DNA of 40,939 nucleotides from Clostridiales bacterium (GTDB lineage Bacteria > Bacillota > Clostridia > Lachnospirales > JAISER01). Numbering within the stretch: position 1 is the first letter of the stretch; every line of letters starts with the position of its first letter. The stretch is from positions 1 to 40,939 of the forward strand of contig JAISER010000035.1 in NCBI GenBank assembly GCA_031263985.1, in the 5' to 3' direction. This document shows positions 6,081-14,576 of the stretch, piece after piece. Below the pieces are notes generated by a model. That model did no database searches, was not told the DNA's origin, and saw nothing but the letters and a program-made list of their open reading frames with translations. The position numbers and the translations under genes are program-made.

Positions 6081-8726
6081 TTAAGTTCCTATTTCCATGC
6101 CGCGTTTAGCGTAGAAGGCTTTGCGCGACAAATGGGCCGCGACGGTTGTGGCGGACAGCGCGCCGACGAACAGAAATTCGGGGAGCGTAAGGCCGTTCGT
6201 GCGAAACACGGTTCCGCCGAAGTAAAGTATGATTATCTGCGCGACGGTGACGATGCCCATAATGAAAATAAACGGTTTGTTGCCGGCCATATGGTCAGTA
6301 AGACTCATGTGGTGCGTTCGAGCGCAAAAGCTGTTGAAAATGCCGGTAAACATAAATAGCGCGAAAAACGCCGTCATAAGGCGCAAGCTGTTTTCAGGGA
6401 AAAACTCGCTTACGAACTTGCTTTTTAAAAACCATAGGCAAATCAGCAGGGAATAGATGGCGCCGCCAAATATCTCGCGCCACATATAGCCGTTTATAAT
6501 AGGCTCGTCGCGTTTTTTCGGCTTTTCGCGCATATATTCCTCAAGCGCCTGTTCGCCGCCGAAGGCGAGACCGGCAAGCGTATCCATAACCATGTTTATC
6601 CACAGCATCTGTATCACGGTTACGGGTGAGTCCACTCCTATAAGCGGAGCGATCATAGATATGCCCATAGCGCAAAAGTTAAGCGTGAGCTGAAAGATAA
6701 TAAATTTGCGTATGCTTTTAAATATCGTGCGTCCGTACTTCACGGCTTTCGCAATGGACAGCAGGTTGTCGTCAAGTATGACTATGTCGCCGGCCTCTTT
6801 GGCGACTTCCGTTCCGCTGCCCATAGCGAAGCCCACGTCGGCGCGTTTGAGCGCGGGGGCGTCATTTACGCCGTCGCCGGTCATGCCGCAGACAAGTCCA
6901 TTGGATCCGGCGATTTGTACGAGCCTGCTCTTGTCGCTGGGCAGCGCGCGCGCGACGACAGCGAGACGCGGCAGAACGCCGGCGGCTTCGTCGTCGCTCA
7001 TGGCGTTAAATTGCCGCGATGTGATGGATATGGAGCTTTCATTCAGGACGCCGACGTTTCGCGCTATGGATTCCGCTGTTTCAATGGAGTCGCCCGTGAC
7101 TATGACGACTTGCACGCCGGCGTCCTGAAGCCGCTTTACTCCGGCGGCGGCCTCGCGGCGTATGTCATCGCGCACGCTCAATATGCCTATAAGCGTTAAA
7201 TTAGTCAAGTCATTCGCCGTTTGGACAGTGTGGCCGGCGGTGGCGACGGCTATTAGGCGCGCCGAGTTTTTCTGGAGTTCAGACATAGTTTTTTTTAGCT
7301 TACGTATATGCTCGAAAGGTTTTTCGACGCCGTCGGCGTCTTTATACGTAGAGCAGCCGGATAAGACTACTTCCGGCGCACCCTTTACGAACGTCACAGG
7401 GCGGTTTGTTCCGACGCTTCTAGAGGCCATGAATTTGGTCTGTGACGAAAACGCCGCGGTTTCCGCGCCGCTTACGCTTTCGCGCGCGACAGCGTGGCGG
7501 TTTACATATTCCAGCAGCGCGCGATCTGTCGCGTTGCCGCCTATGGCTTTGCCAAGCGACATGGAGGCGGTCGAGTTGTGATGCACGCAGCGGTATATGT
7601 CTTTCCAGATATTTTTTAGGTATAAGCCGCCATTTTTTGGCCACAGGCCGCCGTCGCCGTCGATAAAGCCCGTCGTTTCAAGTTCGCCGCGCGTGAGCGT
7701 GCCTGTCTTGTCAGTAAACAATATGTTGAGACTGCCTGTCGTTTCTATGCCTACGAGCTTGCGTACAAGCACGTTGTCTTTTAACATGCGTTTCATATTT
7801 GACGACAATACGACCGTTATCATCATCGGAAGCCCTTCCGGCACAGCCATGACTATGACTGTTACGGCGAGCGTAGAGGCGTGCGCTATAATCTCCATAA
7901 GCGCGCGGGGGTTTCGAATAAGCGCGTTCAGCCGCTCGGCGCCCATGTCGAACGCCACGGCGTTGAATATATAAACCAACGCGACGAAAAACGCGCCGAT
8001 GTATCCAAAGACGCTTATAGTTTTCGCAAGCCCGGCCAGGCGGGTTTTTAACGGACTGTCACCGGTTTCCTCCTGCACTTCCAAAGCCAGTTTTCCGTAA
8101 AATGTCTTTTCGCCGACGGCGGAAACCCGCATGACGCCCGCGCCGGAGCAAGCTACCGAACCGCTGAAAAGTCTGTCGCCGCTCAAAAGGCCGGGTTCGC
8201 TTCGTACGCCGTAAGAGGGGCGTTTTCGCGCTTCTTTAGTCTCTCCGTTAAGAGCTGACTGGTCAACGTCAAGTTCACCGTCTATAATGAATCCGTCGGC
8301 GGGTATCTTGTCGCCGGGCTGAAGACTTATAAGGTCGCCGACCACTACCTCCCACACGGGAATTTCAATTACGCCGTCCCGCCTTATAACGCGGCATTTT
8401 ATTTTAGACGCCTCCTGTTGAAGACGTTCAAACGCCGCTTCGCTCCCTTGCTCCGAAAGAGTGGAAACGACGGTCGCTATCAGTATCACTATCGCTATGC
8501 CTATGGTCTCGTACCACTGGGAGCCTCTCACCATTAAGAAAACGTCTATGCAAAGCGCGATGAGCAATATCTTTATCATGGGGTCGTTAAAGTTTTCAAA
8601 GAGCTTTTCCCAAAAACTTTTGGTCTTTTTGCGCGTTATCTGATTTTCGCCGTGCCGCGCTCTGGAACGAGCGACGGATTCGGCGTCAAGTCCGTAGCCA
8701 TCGTTTATGGGCGCTTTCGCAATCAT
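6081..8726 (-). CDS. P-type calcium-transporting ATPase, P2B-like
   Basis: The 881-residue product has the full P-type ATPase layout: an N-terminal cation-ATPase domain, paired membrane helices (about 50-90), an actuator domain with LNGET (159-163), PEGLP in helix M4 (296-300), the phosphorylated Asp339 in DKTGTLT, KGAPE, TGD and TGDGVNDAPALK hinge motifs, then six C-terminal helices. WINMVMDTLAGLAFGGE in M6 and PEGLP in M4 fit P2B (PMCA-like) calcium pumps, which use one ATP per exported calcium ion and usually exchange protons. No calmodulin-type tail is present. The ATG at 8726 follows GAAGGAAGTG. It reads in the same direction as the spmAB pair downstream of it. Confidence 0.9.
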   Translation of the reverse strand: MIAKAPINDGYGLDAESVARSRARHGENQITRKKTKSFWEKLFENFNDPMIKILLIALCIDVFLMVRGSQWYETIGIAIVILIATVVSTLSEQGSEAAFERLQQEASKIKCRVIRRDGVIEIPVWEVVVGDLISLQPGDKIPADGFIIDGELDVDQSALNGETKEARKRPSYGVRSEPGLLSGDRLFSGSVACSGAGVMRVSAVGEKTFYGKLALEVQEETGDSPLKTRLAGLAKTISVFGYIGAFFVALVYIFNAVAFDMGAERLNALIRNPRALMEIIAHASTLAVTVIVMAVPEGLPMMITVVLSSNMKRMLKDNVLVRKLVGIETTGSLNILFTDKTGTLTRGELETTGFIDGDGGLWPKNGGLYLKNIWKDIYRCVHHNSTASMSLGKAIGGNATDRALLEYVNRHAVARESVSGAETAAFSSQTKFMASRSVGTNRPVTFVKGAPEVVLSGCSTYKDADGVEKPFEHIRKLKKTMSELQKNSARLIAVATAGHTVQTANDLTNLTLIGILSVRDDIRREAAAGVKRLQDAGVQVVIVTGDSIETAESIARNVGVLNESSISITSRQFNAMSDDEAAGVLPRLAVVARALPSDKSRLVQIAGSNGLVCGMTGDGVNDAPALKRADVGFAMGSGTEVAKEAGDIVILDDNLLSIAKAVKYGRTIFKSIRKFIIFQLTLNFCAMGISMIAPLIGVDSPVTVIQMLWINMVMDTLAGLAFGGEQALEEYMREKPKKRDEPIINGYMWREIFGGAIYSLLICLWFLKSKFVSEFFPENSLRLMTAFFALFMFTGIFNSFCARTHHMSLTDHMAGNKPFIFIMGIVTVAQIIILYFGGTVFRTNGLTLPEFLFVGALSATTVAAHLSRKAFYAKRGMEIGT

Positions 8727-8739
8727 TCCGATTTCACTT

Positions 8740-9000
8740 CCTTCGCTTTGAATGGTTTGGCGCCGAGCGAGCGTTTCGACTTCGCGGATGTTTTTTAGCG
8801 GTTCGGCCGTTATATTAATTTTTATGCGGACGCTTCGTGAAACAGTACAAGCGGTATTATTTTTTATGCCGTTTCAATCAAATTGGTTGATTTTTGATAT
8901 ATTTCGCGAGAAAGGTTCGGTTCCTCGCGGCGTCGGATGATTTCGCGGCGCTTGAAAAATAGCCGCGCTTGCGAGTAATGAGGGGAAGAACTGAAAATTT
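8740..9000. other. Intergenic stretch, nothing recognised
   Basis: The 260 bases between the divergent calcium ATPase and the response-regulator leader show no convincing gene or RNA. A 62-codon open frame (8752-8940, plus) has no ribosome site and no family resemblance. The promoter of the calcium ATPase must lie here, but no strong pair of boxes was found. Confidence 0.4.
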
Positions 9001-9033
9001 CTTGACAAAACGCCGCTAAAAATTTGCCGGATG

Positions 9034-9042
9034 TGTTATACT
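9034..9042 (+). promoter_or_regulatory. Candidate extended -10 promoter for the response regulator
   Basis: TGTTATACT (9034-9042) is an extended -10 box. No good -35 box stands 17 bases upstream; the TTGACA at 9002 is too far away (29-base spacer). The predicted transcript would begin near 9049 and include a short leader frame at 9074-9097. Confidence 0.4.
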
Positions 9043-9073
9043 GGCGTTAATATCGTTTTAAAGAGGGAGAATA

Positions 9074-9097
9074 ATGCGAAAACCCGCTGGCTCTTAA
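9074..9097 (+). CDS. Possible seven-codon leader peptide
   Basis: The frame ATG-CGA-AAA-CCC-GCT-GGC-TCT-TAA follows a strong AGAGGGAG by about five bases, downstream of the extended -10 box. It ends 85 bases before the response-regulator start, and a family-A fragment (9108-9135) lies between. It could be a true leader peptide or the displaced start of an older gene. Nothing shows that it is translated. Confidence 0.25.
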   Translation: MRKPAGS

Positions 9098-9107
9098 ATA
9101 GACTTGG

Positions 9108-9135
9108 GTTAGGAGCCTGTTCAAGCTCTAAGATA
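9108..9135. mobile_element. Family-A element, short end fragment
   Basis: GGAGCCTGTTCAAGCTCTAA is the family-A terminus followed at once by what looks like the opposite boundary (CTCTAAG), leaving almost no interior. It sits inside the untranslated leader of the response regulator. Confidence 0.4.
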
Positions 9136-9182
9136 AGAGCGGACGGAACGCGCGCGGCGAAAACGCAGAAAGGTTGATTGAT

Positions 9183-9866
9183 TTGAACCGTAGAATACTG
9201 GTCGTTGACGACGAGAAAAACATAGTGGATATCATAGAATATAACTTGAAGAAAGAGGGCTATGACGTCATTACGGCGTTTGACGGAAAAGAAGGGCTTA
9301 GGCTCGCGCTTTCCGAAAGTCCGGAGCTGGTATTGCTTGACATTATGATGCCGAAGATGGACGGGTTTGACGTGTGTAGAAAAATAAGGGAAAAATCGCA
9401 AACGCCTATAATAATGCTTACCGCGCGCGCGGAGGAGATAGACAAGGTTCTGGGCTTTGAACTTGGCGCGGACGATTATGTCACTAAGCCGTTTGGCGTG
9501 AGGGAACTCATGGCCAGGGTAAAGGCTAATTTGAGGCGCAGAGAAATGCCGAACGACGATAACGGCGCTATTATGGCGCTCGGCGATATCGTTATAGACT
9601 TAGGGAAATATGAGGTGCGAAAGCGAGGAACCGCGGTGGAAGTTACGCGTCGCGAATTCGAGCTTATAAAGTTTTTGGCGGCGCAAAGGGGCCAGGTTTT
9701 CTCGCGTGAGACGCTTTTGGAAAAAGTGTGGGGATATGAGTATTTCGGTGATGTGCGTACGGTGGATGTCGCGGTGAGGCGGCTTCGCACGAAGATAGAG
9801 GATAACCCTGAAACGCCCGCGTATATACTGACGAAACGGGGCGTGGGTTATTGTTTCGCTGATTGA
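9183..9866 (+). CDS. OmpR/PhoB-family response regulator, WalR (YycF)-like
   Basis: The product has a receiver domain (residues 1-120) with acidic pair D9-D10, phosphorylated D53 in LLDIMMP, T80 and K102 in TKPF, and a winged-helix DNA-binding domain (about 130-225) with [25 protein letters not shown] and the closing ILTKRGVGY. Overall wording is closest to WalR. Start chosen is TTG 9183, nine bases after GAAAGG; TTG 9174 touches that site and is less likely. No histidine kinase follows: the gene runs into a mosaic tandem repeat partly made of its own fragments, then into ribH on the other strand. Its kinase must be elsewhere, or was lost in that rearrangement. Confidence 0.9.
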   Translation: MNRRILVVDDEKNIVDIIEYNLKKEGYDVITAFDGKEGLRLALSESPELVLLDIMMPKMDGFDVCRKIREKSQTPIIMLTARAEEIDKVLGFELGADDYVTKPFGVRELMARVKANLRRREMPNDDNGAIMALGDIVIDLGKYEVRKRGTAVEVTRREFELIKFLAAQRGQVFSRETLLEKVWGYEYFGDVRTVDVAVRRLRTKIEDNPETPAYILTKRGVGYCFAD

Positions 9867-10411
9867 CGTCTGAATGAACGGAAAAGAATGTTCTAAGCGT
9901 AAACCTCTTTTATCAGCCTTTTCACAGATTAATAACGCGCGTTAAATTAACCGTTTCGATAGCGGCCCGCGCTGTCCTTCTTCCGTCCTTGGCGCTGGAG
10001 CGCTCGATGGCCCGCTCTTGTCAAGAAAGTCCGGAGCGGGTCTTGCTTGACAAAAAGGGGCATGGGTTATTGTTTTGTTGATTGACGTCTGAATGAACGG
10101 AAAAGAATGTTCTAAGCGTAAAGCTTTTTGAAAGGGGTTTGGGGAAAACTTTTTATGTATCCTGTTTGCCCCAAGCTCTTTTATCAGCTTTTTCACAGGT
10201 CAATAACGCGCGTTAAATTAACCGTTTCGATAGCGGCCCGCGCTGTCCTTCTTCCTGCCTTCGCGCCGCAACGCTCGACGGCCCGCTCTTGTCAAGAAAG
10301 TCCGGAGCGGGTCTTGCTTGAAAAAAAGGGGCATGAGTTATTGTTTCTCTGATTGACGTCTGAATGAACGGAAAAGAATGTTCTAAGCGTAAAGCTTTTT
10401 GAAAGGGGTTT

Positions 10412-10443
10412 GGGGAAAACTTTTTCTCGAAAAAGTTTTCCCC
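10412..10443. terminator. Perfect hairpin, probable bidirectional terminator (repeat copy)
   Basis: GGGGAAAACTTTTT, loop CTCG, AAAAAGTTTTCCCC: a 14-base-pair perfect stem. It lies in the mosaic repeat between convergent genes. A degraded version stands at about 10142-10173, and the unit next to the response regulator lacks it. Confidence 0.55.
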
Positions 10444-10688
10444 AGATCTTTTATCAGCTTTTTCACAGATTAATAACGCGCGTTAAATTAACCGTTTCGA
10501 TAGCGGCCCGCGCTGTGGCGCCCCTTGTTTCCGGCCTTGGCGCTGGAGCGCTCGACGGCCCGCTCTTGTCAAGAAAGTCCGGAGCGGGTCTTGCTTGACA
10601 AAAAGGGGCGTGGGTTATTGTTTCGCTGATTGACGTCTGAATGAACGGAAGAGAATGTTCTAGGCGTAAAGCTTTTTGAAAGGGGTTT

Positions 10689-10720
10689 GGGGAAAACTTT
10701 TTCTCGAAAAAGTTTTCCCC
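10689..10720. terminator. Perfect hairpin, probable terminator between ribH and response regulator
   Basis: Identical to the copy at 10412: GGGGAAAACTTTTT, loop CTCG, then the complement. It is the copy nearest ribH, 20 bases beyond its stop codon, and is probably the native terminator of the riboflavin operon before the tandem amplification. Confidence 0.6.
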
Positions 10721-10739
10721 AGATCTTTTATCAGCCTTT

Positions 10740-11207
10740 TCACAGATCAATAACGCGCATTAAATTAACCATTTCGATAGCGGCCAGCGCGCTGTCGTAC
10801 CCCTTGTTTCCGGCCTTGGCGCCGGAGCGCTCGATAGCCTGCTCTATATCGTCGGTCGTCAAAACGCCGAAAAGCACGGGCGTCCCGGTTTCCAACGCGA
10901 TGTGGGCGATGCCCTTTGACACTTCTCCGCAGACGTAGTCGTAATGCGACGTAGCACCGCGGATGACCGCGCCCAGGCATATTATGGCGTCATATTTTTT
11001 TGACCTGGCCATTTTAGCGGCGGCGACGGGTATTTCGAACGCGCCGGGCGTCCAGGCTATATCTATGTTCGAATCGGCGACGTCGTGCCGTTTCAGCGCG
11101 TCCAGCGCTCCTGAGAGCAGTTTCGAGACGATAAATTCGTTAAAACGCGCGGCCACGATGCCAAACTTAGCGTTTTCGGCCACGATTTTGCCTTCATATA
11201 TGTTCAC
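10740..11207 (-). CDS. ribH: 6,7-dimethyl-8-ribityllumazine synthase
   Basis: This enzyme condenses 5-amino-6-ribitylaminouracil with dihydroxybutanone phosphate, the step before riboflavin synthase, in a cytosolic icosahedral assembly. The product matches across its length: [34 protein letters not shown] (catalytic His88) and [16 protein letters not shown]. The start is GTG 11207, nine bases after AGGAGG, giving MNIYEGKIV as in other RibH proteins; the upstream TTG 11213 is too close to that site. The gene is last in ribDEBAH. Its final 40 or so bases and 3' flank are copied three more times in the mosaic repeat just downstream. Confidence 0.96.
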   Translation of the reverse strand: MNIYEGKIVAENAKFGIVAARFNEFIVSKLLSGALDALKRHDVADSNIDIAWTPGAFEIPVAAAKMARSKKYDAIICLGAVIRGATSHYDYVCGEVSKGIAHIALETGTPVLFGVLTTDDIEQAIERSGAKAGNKGYDSALAAIEMVNLMRVIDL

Positions 11208-11220
11208 TGACAAGTTCCTC

Positions 11221-11808
11221 CTAATAGGTGTTCAGCAGATGCCCCATTTTTTCCATTTTGGTATGCATGTAGCGTTCGCAATGCTCTTTGTGTTCGGTTT
11301 CGATCGGGACGCGTTCGATTATTTCGAGACCAAAACGCTCGAGGCCGGCTATTTTTTGCGGGTTGTTCGTAAGAAGTCGAATGTGGCGAACGCCTAAATC
11401 GACGAGCATTTCCGCGCCTACGGTATAGTCGCGCGGATCGGCGTCGAAGCCGAGCGCTATGTTCGCCTCTACGGTGTCAAGCCCTTCGTCCTGAAGGGCG
11501 TAAGCCTTGAGCTTATTTATGAGTCCGATGCCGCGCCCCTCCTGCCGCAGATAGACGAGAACGCCGCGTCCTTCTTTTTGAATGGCCTTCATAGCGGCGT
11601 CGTACTGGTCGCCGCAGTCGCACTTCGCGGAGCCGAGCGCGTCGCCGGTGAGACATTCGGAATGGACCCGAACTAATATGGGCTTATCGTCGTTTATATC
11701 GCCGAGGGTAAGCGCGACATGGTGTTCCCCTGTTTTCTTATTCACATAACCGTGGATCAGAAAGTCGCCGTACTTAGTAGGCAGCTTAGCACTCACCACG
11801 CGTTCCAT
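11221..11808 (-). CDS. ribA: GTP cyclohydrolase II, stand-alone
   Basis: This zinc enzyme opens the imidazole ring of GTP and releases formate and pyrophosphate, the committed step of riboflavin synthesis. Zinc ligands C52, C63 and C65 lie in [20 protein letters not shown], and [11 protein letters not shown] and LLTNNPQKI are GTP-binding and family signatures. Firmicutes usually carry a fused RibBA; here the two halves are separate genes. The stop of ribB and the ATG 11808 share bases (TAATG), giving a coupled start [10 protein letters not shown] that aligns with the RibA domain of RibBA. ATG 11826, inside ribB, is an alternative start that adds six residues. Confidence 0.93.
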   Translation of the reverse strand: MERVVSAKLPTKYGDFLIHGYVNKKTGEHHVALTLGDINDDKPILVRVHSECLTGDALGSAKCDCGDQYDAAMKAIQKEGRGVLVYLRQEGRGIGLINKLKAYALQDEGLDTVEANIALGFDADPRDYTVGAEMLVDLGVRHIRLLTNNPQKIAGLERFGLEIIERVPIETEHKEHCERYMHTKMEKMGHLLNTY

Positions 11809-12437
11809 TAATTCACATTCGTGCATACTATACCAACTTTCTTAATGTAAGTTTGAAGATCTTTCACGCTTATCACGCTTAGATTGTAAAGCGCGGCGAA
11901 CTCGACCAGCCGCCGGGTTCTCATCATGGTTCCGTCGTCGTCCATAATTTCGCAGCAAAGTCCGACTTCTTTAAGACCAGCCAGACGCAAAAGATCGACC
12001 GTCGCTTCGGTATGCCCGGGTCGTTCGAGCACGCCGTTCTCTTTCGCTCTCAAAGGGAACATATGACCGGGGCGGCGGAAGTCCCGCGGTTTCGCGCCGT
12101 CCTCGACGCATTTCATGGCGGTCAGCGAACGTTCGAACGCTGATATGCCGGTGGCAGTGTCTACGTGATCGATAGATACGGTGAAGGCCGTCGCGTGGTT
12201 GTCGGTGTTGTCGTCAACCATTTGAGGCAGACCGAGTTTTTCGGTCCAGGCGTGGCTCATAGGCATGCATATAAGTCCTTTCGCCTTGCTGGCCATGAAA
12301 TTGACGGCTTCGGGAGTGGCGAATTGCGCGGCGCAGATGACGTCGCCTTCGTTCTCTCTGTCAGGATCGTCTATAACTACTATAATTTCACCGTGGCCAA
12401 GTCGTTCTACCGCTTGTTCTATGGAACTGAGCAACAT
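11808..12437 (-). CDS. ribB: 3,4-dihydroxy-2-butanone 4-phosphate synthase, stand-alone
   Basis: This magnesium-dependent enzyme converts ribulose 5-phosphate to dihydroxybutanone phosphate and formate, supplying the four-carbon unit to RibH. The metal-binding loop [10 protein letters not shown] (23-32), [19 protein letters not shown] and [14 protein letters not shown] are all present. The start is ATG 12437, about seven bases after AGGAGG; the open frame extends far upstream into ribE, but that part has no family match. The 209-residue length is that of a stand-alone RibB. It lies 23 bases after ribE and is coupled to ribA. Confidence 0.95.
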   Translation of the reverse strand: MLLSSIEQAVERLGHGEIIVVIDDPDRENEGDVICAAQFATPEAVNFMASKAKGLICMPMSHAWTEKLGLPQMVDDNTDNHATAFTVSIDHVDTATGISAFERSLTAMKCVEDGAKPRDFRRPGHMFPLRAKENGVLERPGHTEATVDLLRLAGLKEVGLCCEIMDDDGTMMRTRRLVEFAALYNLSVISVKDLQTYIKKVGIVCTNVN

Positions 12438-12460
12438 GAGTAAACCCTCCTGTGGATGTG

Positions 12461-13096
12461 TCAAAAACCGTTTAGCCGCAAGAAGTCGGCGGTTATCCGA
12501 CCTTTTGGCTGTTTGCAAGACGACGCGAGCTTTAGGATGTATTTGCCTATTACATCGCATTCTATATTTATAATGTCCCCTGGTCTTTTTTCGAGCAAGA
12601 CCGTTTCTCTGGCGGTATGGGGGATAACGGAAACGGAGAAGCTGTTTTCGGAAAGAGACGCGACGGTTAAGCTTACGCCGTCCAATGCGATCGAGCCTTT
12701 TTCAACTATGTAGGCGAGCGTGGGCTTAGGGGCACGAACGGCGATCCAGATCGCGTTATCTTCTTTTTTAAAGCTTTCTATTACGCCGGTTCCGTCTATA
12801 TGGCCGGAAACGATATGCCCGCCGAGTCTGCCGTCCAATCGGAGCGCCCGTTCCAGGTTGACTTTTGAACCGGCGCGCAGCTTGTCAAACGATGTTTTAC
12901 GCATGGTTTCGGGCATTACGTCGGCGGCGAAACCGTCTTTTGTCAGTGCGTCGGCGGTAAGGCATACGCCGTTTACGGCCACGCTGTCGCCCAGACGTAT
13001 GTCTTCAAACGCGGAGCGTATGTTGAGCCGAACGGAGGACACGCCTTTGTTCAACGATAAAATTGTTCCGATCTCTTCTATAATTCCGGTAAACAT
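12461..13096 (-). CDS. ribE: Riboflavin synthase, alpha chain
   Basis: This enzyme dismutates two 6,7-dimethyl-8-ribityllumazine molecules to riboflavin and a pyrimidine that is reused. The product (211 residues) has the two repeated lumazine-binding domains. The first starts [11 protein letters not shown] with VNGVCLTA, the second starts [12 protein letters not shown] with [11 protein letters not shown]. Both repeats keep the N-G/D-G-V-x-L-T pattern. The start lies inside the end of ribD (19-base overlap), preceded by GGAGGAAGCGG, so translation is coupled. The gene is sometimes named ribC in other bacteria. Confidence 0.95.
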   Translation of the reverse strand: MFTGIIEEIGTILSLNKGVSSVRLNIRSAFEDIRLGDSVAVNGVCLTADALTKDGFAADVMPETMRKTSFDKLRAGSKVNLERALRLDGRLGGHIVSGHIDGTGVIESFKKEDNAIWIAVRAPKPTLAYIVEKGSIALDGVSLTVASLSENSFSVSVIPHTARETVLLEKRPGDIINIECDVIGKYILKLASSCKQPKGRITADFLRLNGF

Positions 13097-14193
13097 TCCG
13101 CTTCCTCCAGTATGTAGTCGATCAAAACGTCGTCGCCTATTTTCTGGACTTTTTCAAGCTTGAGACGAAAGCCGTCCGATACGTAGTTCACCCCGGCGCC
13201 CTCGACTGGCGTCAGACTGTCCGCGCCGCCGAAAAGCGAGGGGCCGACGAACACGCTGAGCTTGTTCACGATGCCTTGCGCTAAGGCGCTGTAGTTCAAA
13301 GAACCGCCGCCCTCAAGTAAAACGCTGTCTACGCCTTCACCGCGCAGTTTGACCATAAGGTCGGCCAGGTCAACGCGGCCCTTTTTTTCGGCGCAGTTAA
13401 TTATAACGGCGCCCTTTTCTAAAAACGCGCGTTTTTTTCCCTCGTTTTCGGATAAGGTGGCTATAATTATCTTACGGTTTTTAGCGTCATCCATTATTCG
13501 GGACGACAAAGGCGTGCGCAAGGCGCTGTCGCATACAATCACGACCGGATCCCTGCCAAAGCCGTGGCTGGTCAAAAACGGGTCGTCGGCCAGAACCGTG
13601 CCGACGCCTGTCATAACTCCGGTCAGTTCGCAGCGCGTCCTGTAATTATACTCTCGAGTCTTCTCGCTCGTTATCCATTTTGAGGAGCCGGTTTTCGTGG
13701 CGATTTTACCGTCCGCCGTGATGGCGTATTTCATCGCGACGAACGGAGTGTTACGCTTCGCGTTATGAAAATATATCTCGTTTAGTTTTCTGCACTTGTC
13801 TTCCATAAAATTTATCTCGACATCTACGCCGCTTTCGCGAAGCGTGACGACGCCTTTGCCCGCGACTTGCTTATTCGGGTCTATCACGCCTATTACGACG
13901 CGTTTCAGGCCGCTTTGCGCTATGGCGTCCGTACACGGAGGCGTTTTACCGAAATGGCGGCACGGCTCCAAGGTGACGTACATCGTAGCGCCGGTCGGGT
14001 CGGCGCCGTTTTTACGGCAATCGTTAAGCGCTTCGACTTCCGCGTGGGATTCGCCATATTTCGTGTGATAGCCGCGGCCTAATATTTCACCGTCTTTTAC
14101 GATGACGGCCCCAACCATCGGATTGGGAGCCACGCGCCCGGCGCCTTTGCGGGCAAGCTCAATAGCCATATTCATGTAATCGTGTTTTCGCAT
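13078..14193 (-). CDS. ribD: Bifunctional diaminohydroxyphosphoribosylaminopyrimidine deaminase / uracil reductase
   Basis: The N-terminal deaminase domain (about 1-145) has the zinc site HAE (50-52) and PCRHFGKTPPC with C78 and C87. The C-terminal NADPH-dependent reductase domain (about 146-365) has KYAITADGKIAT, SSKWITSE, GVGTVLADDPFLT and LLEGGGSLNYS. Together they carry out the second and third steps from GTP. One small change is NPMVG where many RibD proteins have NPRVG. ATG 14193 follows GGAGGGG by about seven bases. It is the first gene after the FMN riboswitch and terminator, so expression should fall when FMN is high. Confidence 0.96.
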   Translation of the reverse strand: MRKHDYMNMAIELARKGAGRVAPNPMVGAVIVKDGEILGRGYHTKYGESHAEVEALNDCRKNGADPTGATMYVTLEPCRHFGKTPPCTDAIAQSGLKRVVIGVIDPNKQVAGKGVVTLRESGVDVEINFMEDKCRKLNEIYFHNAKRNTPFVAMKYAITADGKIATKTGSSKWITSEKTREYNYRTRCELTGVMTGVGTVLADDPFLTSHGFGRDPVVIVCDSALRTPLSSRIMDDAKNRKIIIATLSENEGKKRAFLEKGAVIINCAEKKGRVDLADLMVKLRGEGVDSVLLEGGGSLNYSALAQGIVNKLSVFVGPSLFGGADSLTPVEGAGVNYVSDGFRLKLEKVQKIGDDVLIDYILEEAECLPEL

Positions 14194-14232
14194 AAAGCCC
14201 CTCCGCTCATATAGATGGGTTTTTATATCGGA

Positions 14233-14268
14233 CTTAGAGCCGGTTCAAGATCTCGCTTTTAGCGGATC
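14233..14268. mobile_element. Family-A element end fragment in the rib leader
   Basis: CTTAGAGCCGGTTCAAGATC followed by TCGCTTTTAGCGGATC is a one-ended family-A fragment. It lies between the attenuator terminator and ribD, inside the message, without destroying either signal. Confidence 0.5.
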
Positions 14269-14285
14269 GGGCGTCATAAAAACGC

Positions 14286-14314
14286 AAAAAACGCCGCCCG
14301 TTTTCAAGGCGGCG
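14286..14314 (-). terminator. Attenuator terminator downstream of the FMN riboswitch
   Basis: On the minus strand a stem CGCCGCC/GGCGGCG with a nine-base loop is followed at once by six T and a further T-rich stretch. It lies about 27 bases beyond the riboswitch and before ribD. This is the arrangement expected when FMN binding causes premature termination. Confidence 0.85.
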
Positions 14315-14341
14315 ACAAATAAAACGCGAACATTTGCGTTT

Positions 14342-14469
14342 ATCTTCTCTCATCCAGACTTTAACTGTCGGCTTCGGATTTGCGCCGAATCTGCCCGCGC
14401 GCTTCATAAAAACGCGTGGGCTCGTGGGCTATGACCACCGGTGGGGATTTCCGCCCCGCCCTGAAGATA
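14342..14469 (-). promoter_or_regulatory. FMN riboswitch (RFN element)
   Basis: Read on the minus strand the element begins ATCTTCAGGGCGGGGCGGAA and closes TGGATGAGAGAAGAT, so the closing P1 helix (ATCTTC/GAAGAT) is present. Conserved inner pieces are ATCCCCACCGGTGGTCATAG, AGCCCACGAGC, GGGCAGATTCGG, CCGACAGTTAAAGTC. The match to the RFN consensus is close over its whole length, with a variable arm of usual size. It senses FMN and controls ribDEBAH through the terminator at 14286-14314. Confidence 0.96.
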
Positions 14470-14509
14470 TGACATAAGCTGATCTTTTAACGCTAAGCTT
14501 ATGAAAGAC

Positions 14510-14538
14510 ATATTAGCATATGACGCCACGTTTGTAAA
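14510..14538 (-). promoter_or_regulatory. Promoter of the riboflavin operon
   Basis: On the minus strand TTTACA (14533-14538), a 17-base spacer and TAATAT (14510-14515) lie 40 bases before the riboswitch. The transcript would start near 14503 and run through a small hairpin (ATAAGCT/AGCTTAT) into the aptamer. Confidence 0.75.
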
Positions 14539-14576
14539 GAGCCGCTTAAAAAATCACGGAAATCAATTTTTAAATT

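Larger units (their letters stand above)
9861..10790. repeat. Tandem mosaic repeat made of response-regulator and ribH fragments
   Basis: A unit of about 270-277 bases recurs: the marker GATTGACGTCTGAATGAACG stands at 9861, 10080, 10351 and 10628, and ATAACGCG at 9931, 10203, 10473 and 10750. Each full unit joins a 27-base copy of the receiver-domain region (original 9315-9341, two changes), the last codons and 3' flank of the response regulator (original from about 9839), a hairpin, and the 3' end of ribH on the minus strand. The true gene ends are the outermost copies. Open frames within (minus 9942-10196 and 10463-10750) end in RibH-like tails and are repeat by-products. Confidence 0.9.

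Noticed and set aside
7162..7974. Plus-strand open frames across the calcium ATPase gene
   Set aside because: They overlap one another in different phases, lack ribosome sites and are antisense to conserved ATPase motifs.
9002..9007. TTGACA as the -35 box of the response-regulator promoter
   Set aside because: It stands 29 bases from the TATACT box, far too long a spacer for a vegetative promoter.
9942..10196. Minus-strand frame in the mosaic repeat (and its partner at 10463-10750)
   Set aside because: Both are repeat by-products; the second ends in a copied RibH tail (ETVNLTRVINL). No ribosome sites of their own.
9861..10790. Possible CRISPR array because of regular direct repeats
   Set aside because: The unit is about 270 bases, contains gene fragments and has no short repeat-spacer structure; no cas genes nearby.
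12438..12560. N-terminal extension of ribB
   Set aside because: It lies in ribE in another frame and is not RibB-like; AGGAGG points to ATG 12437.
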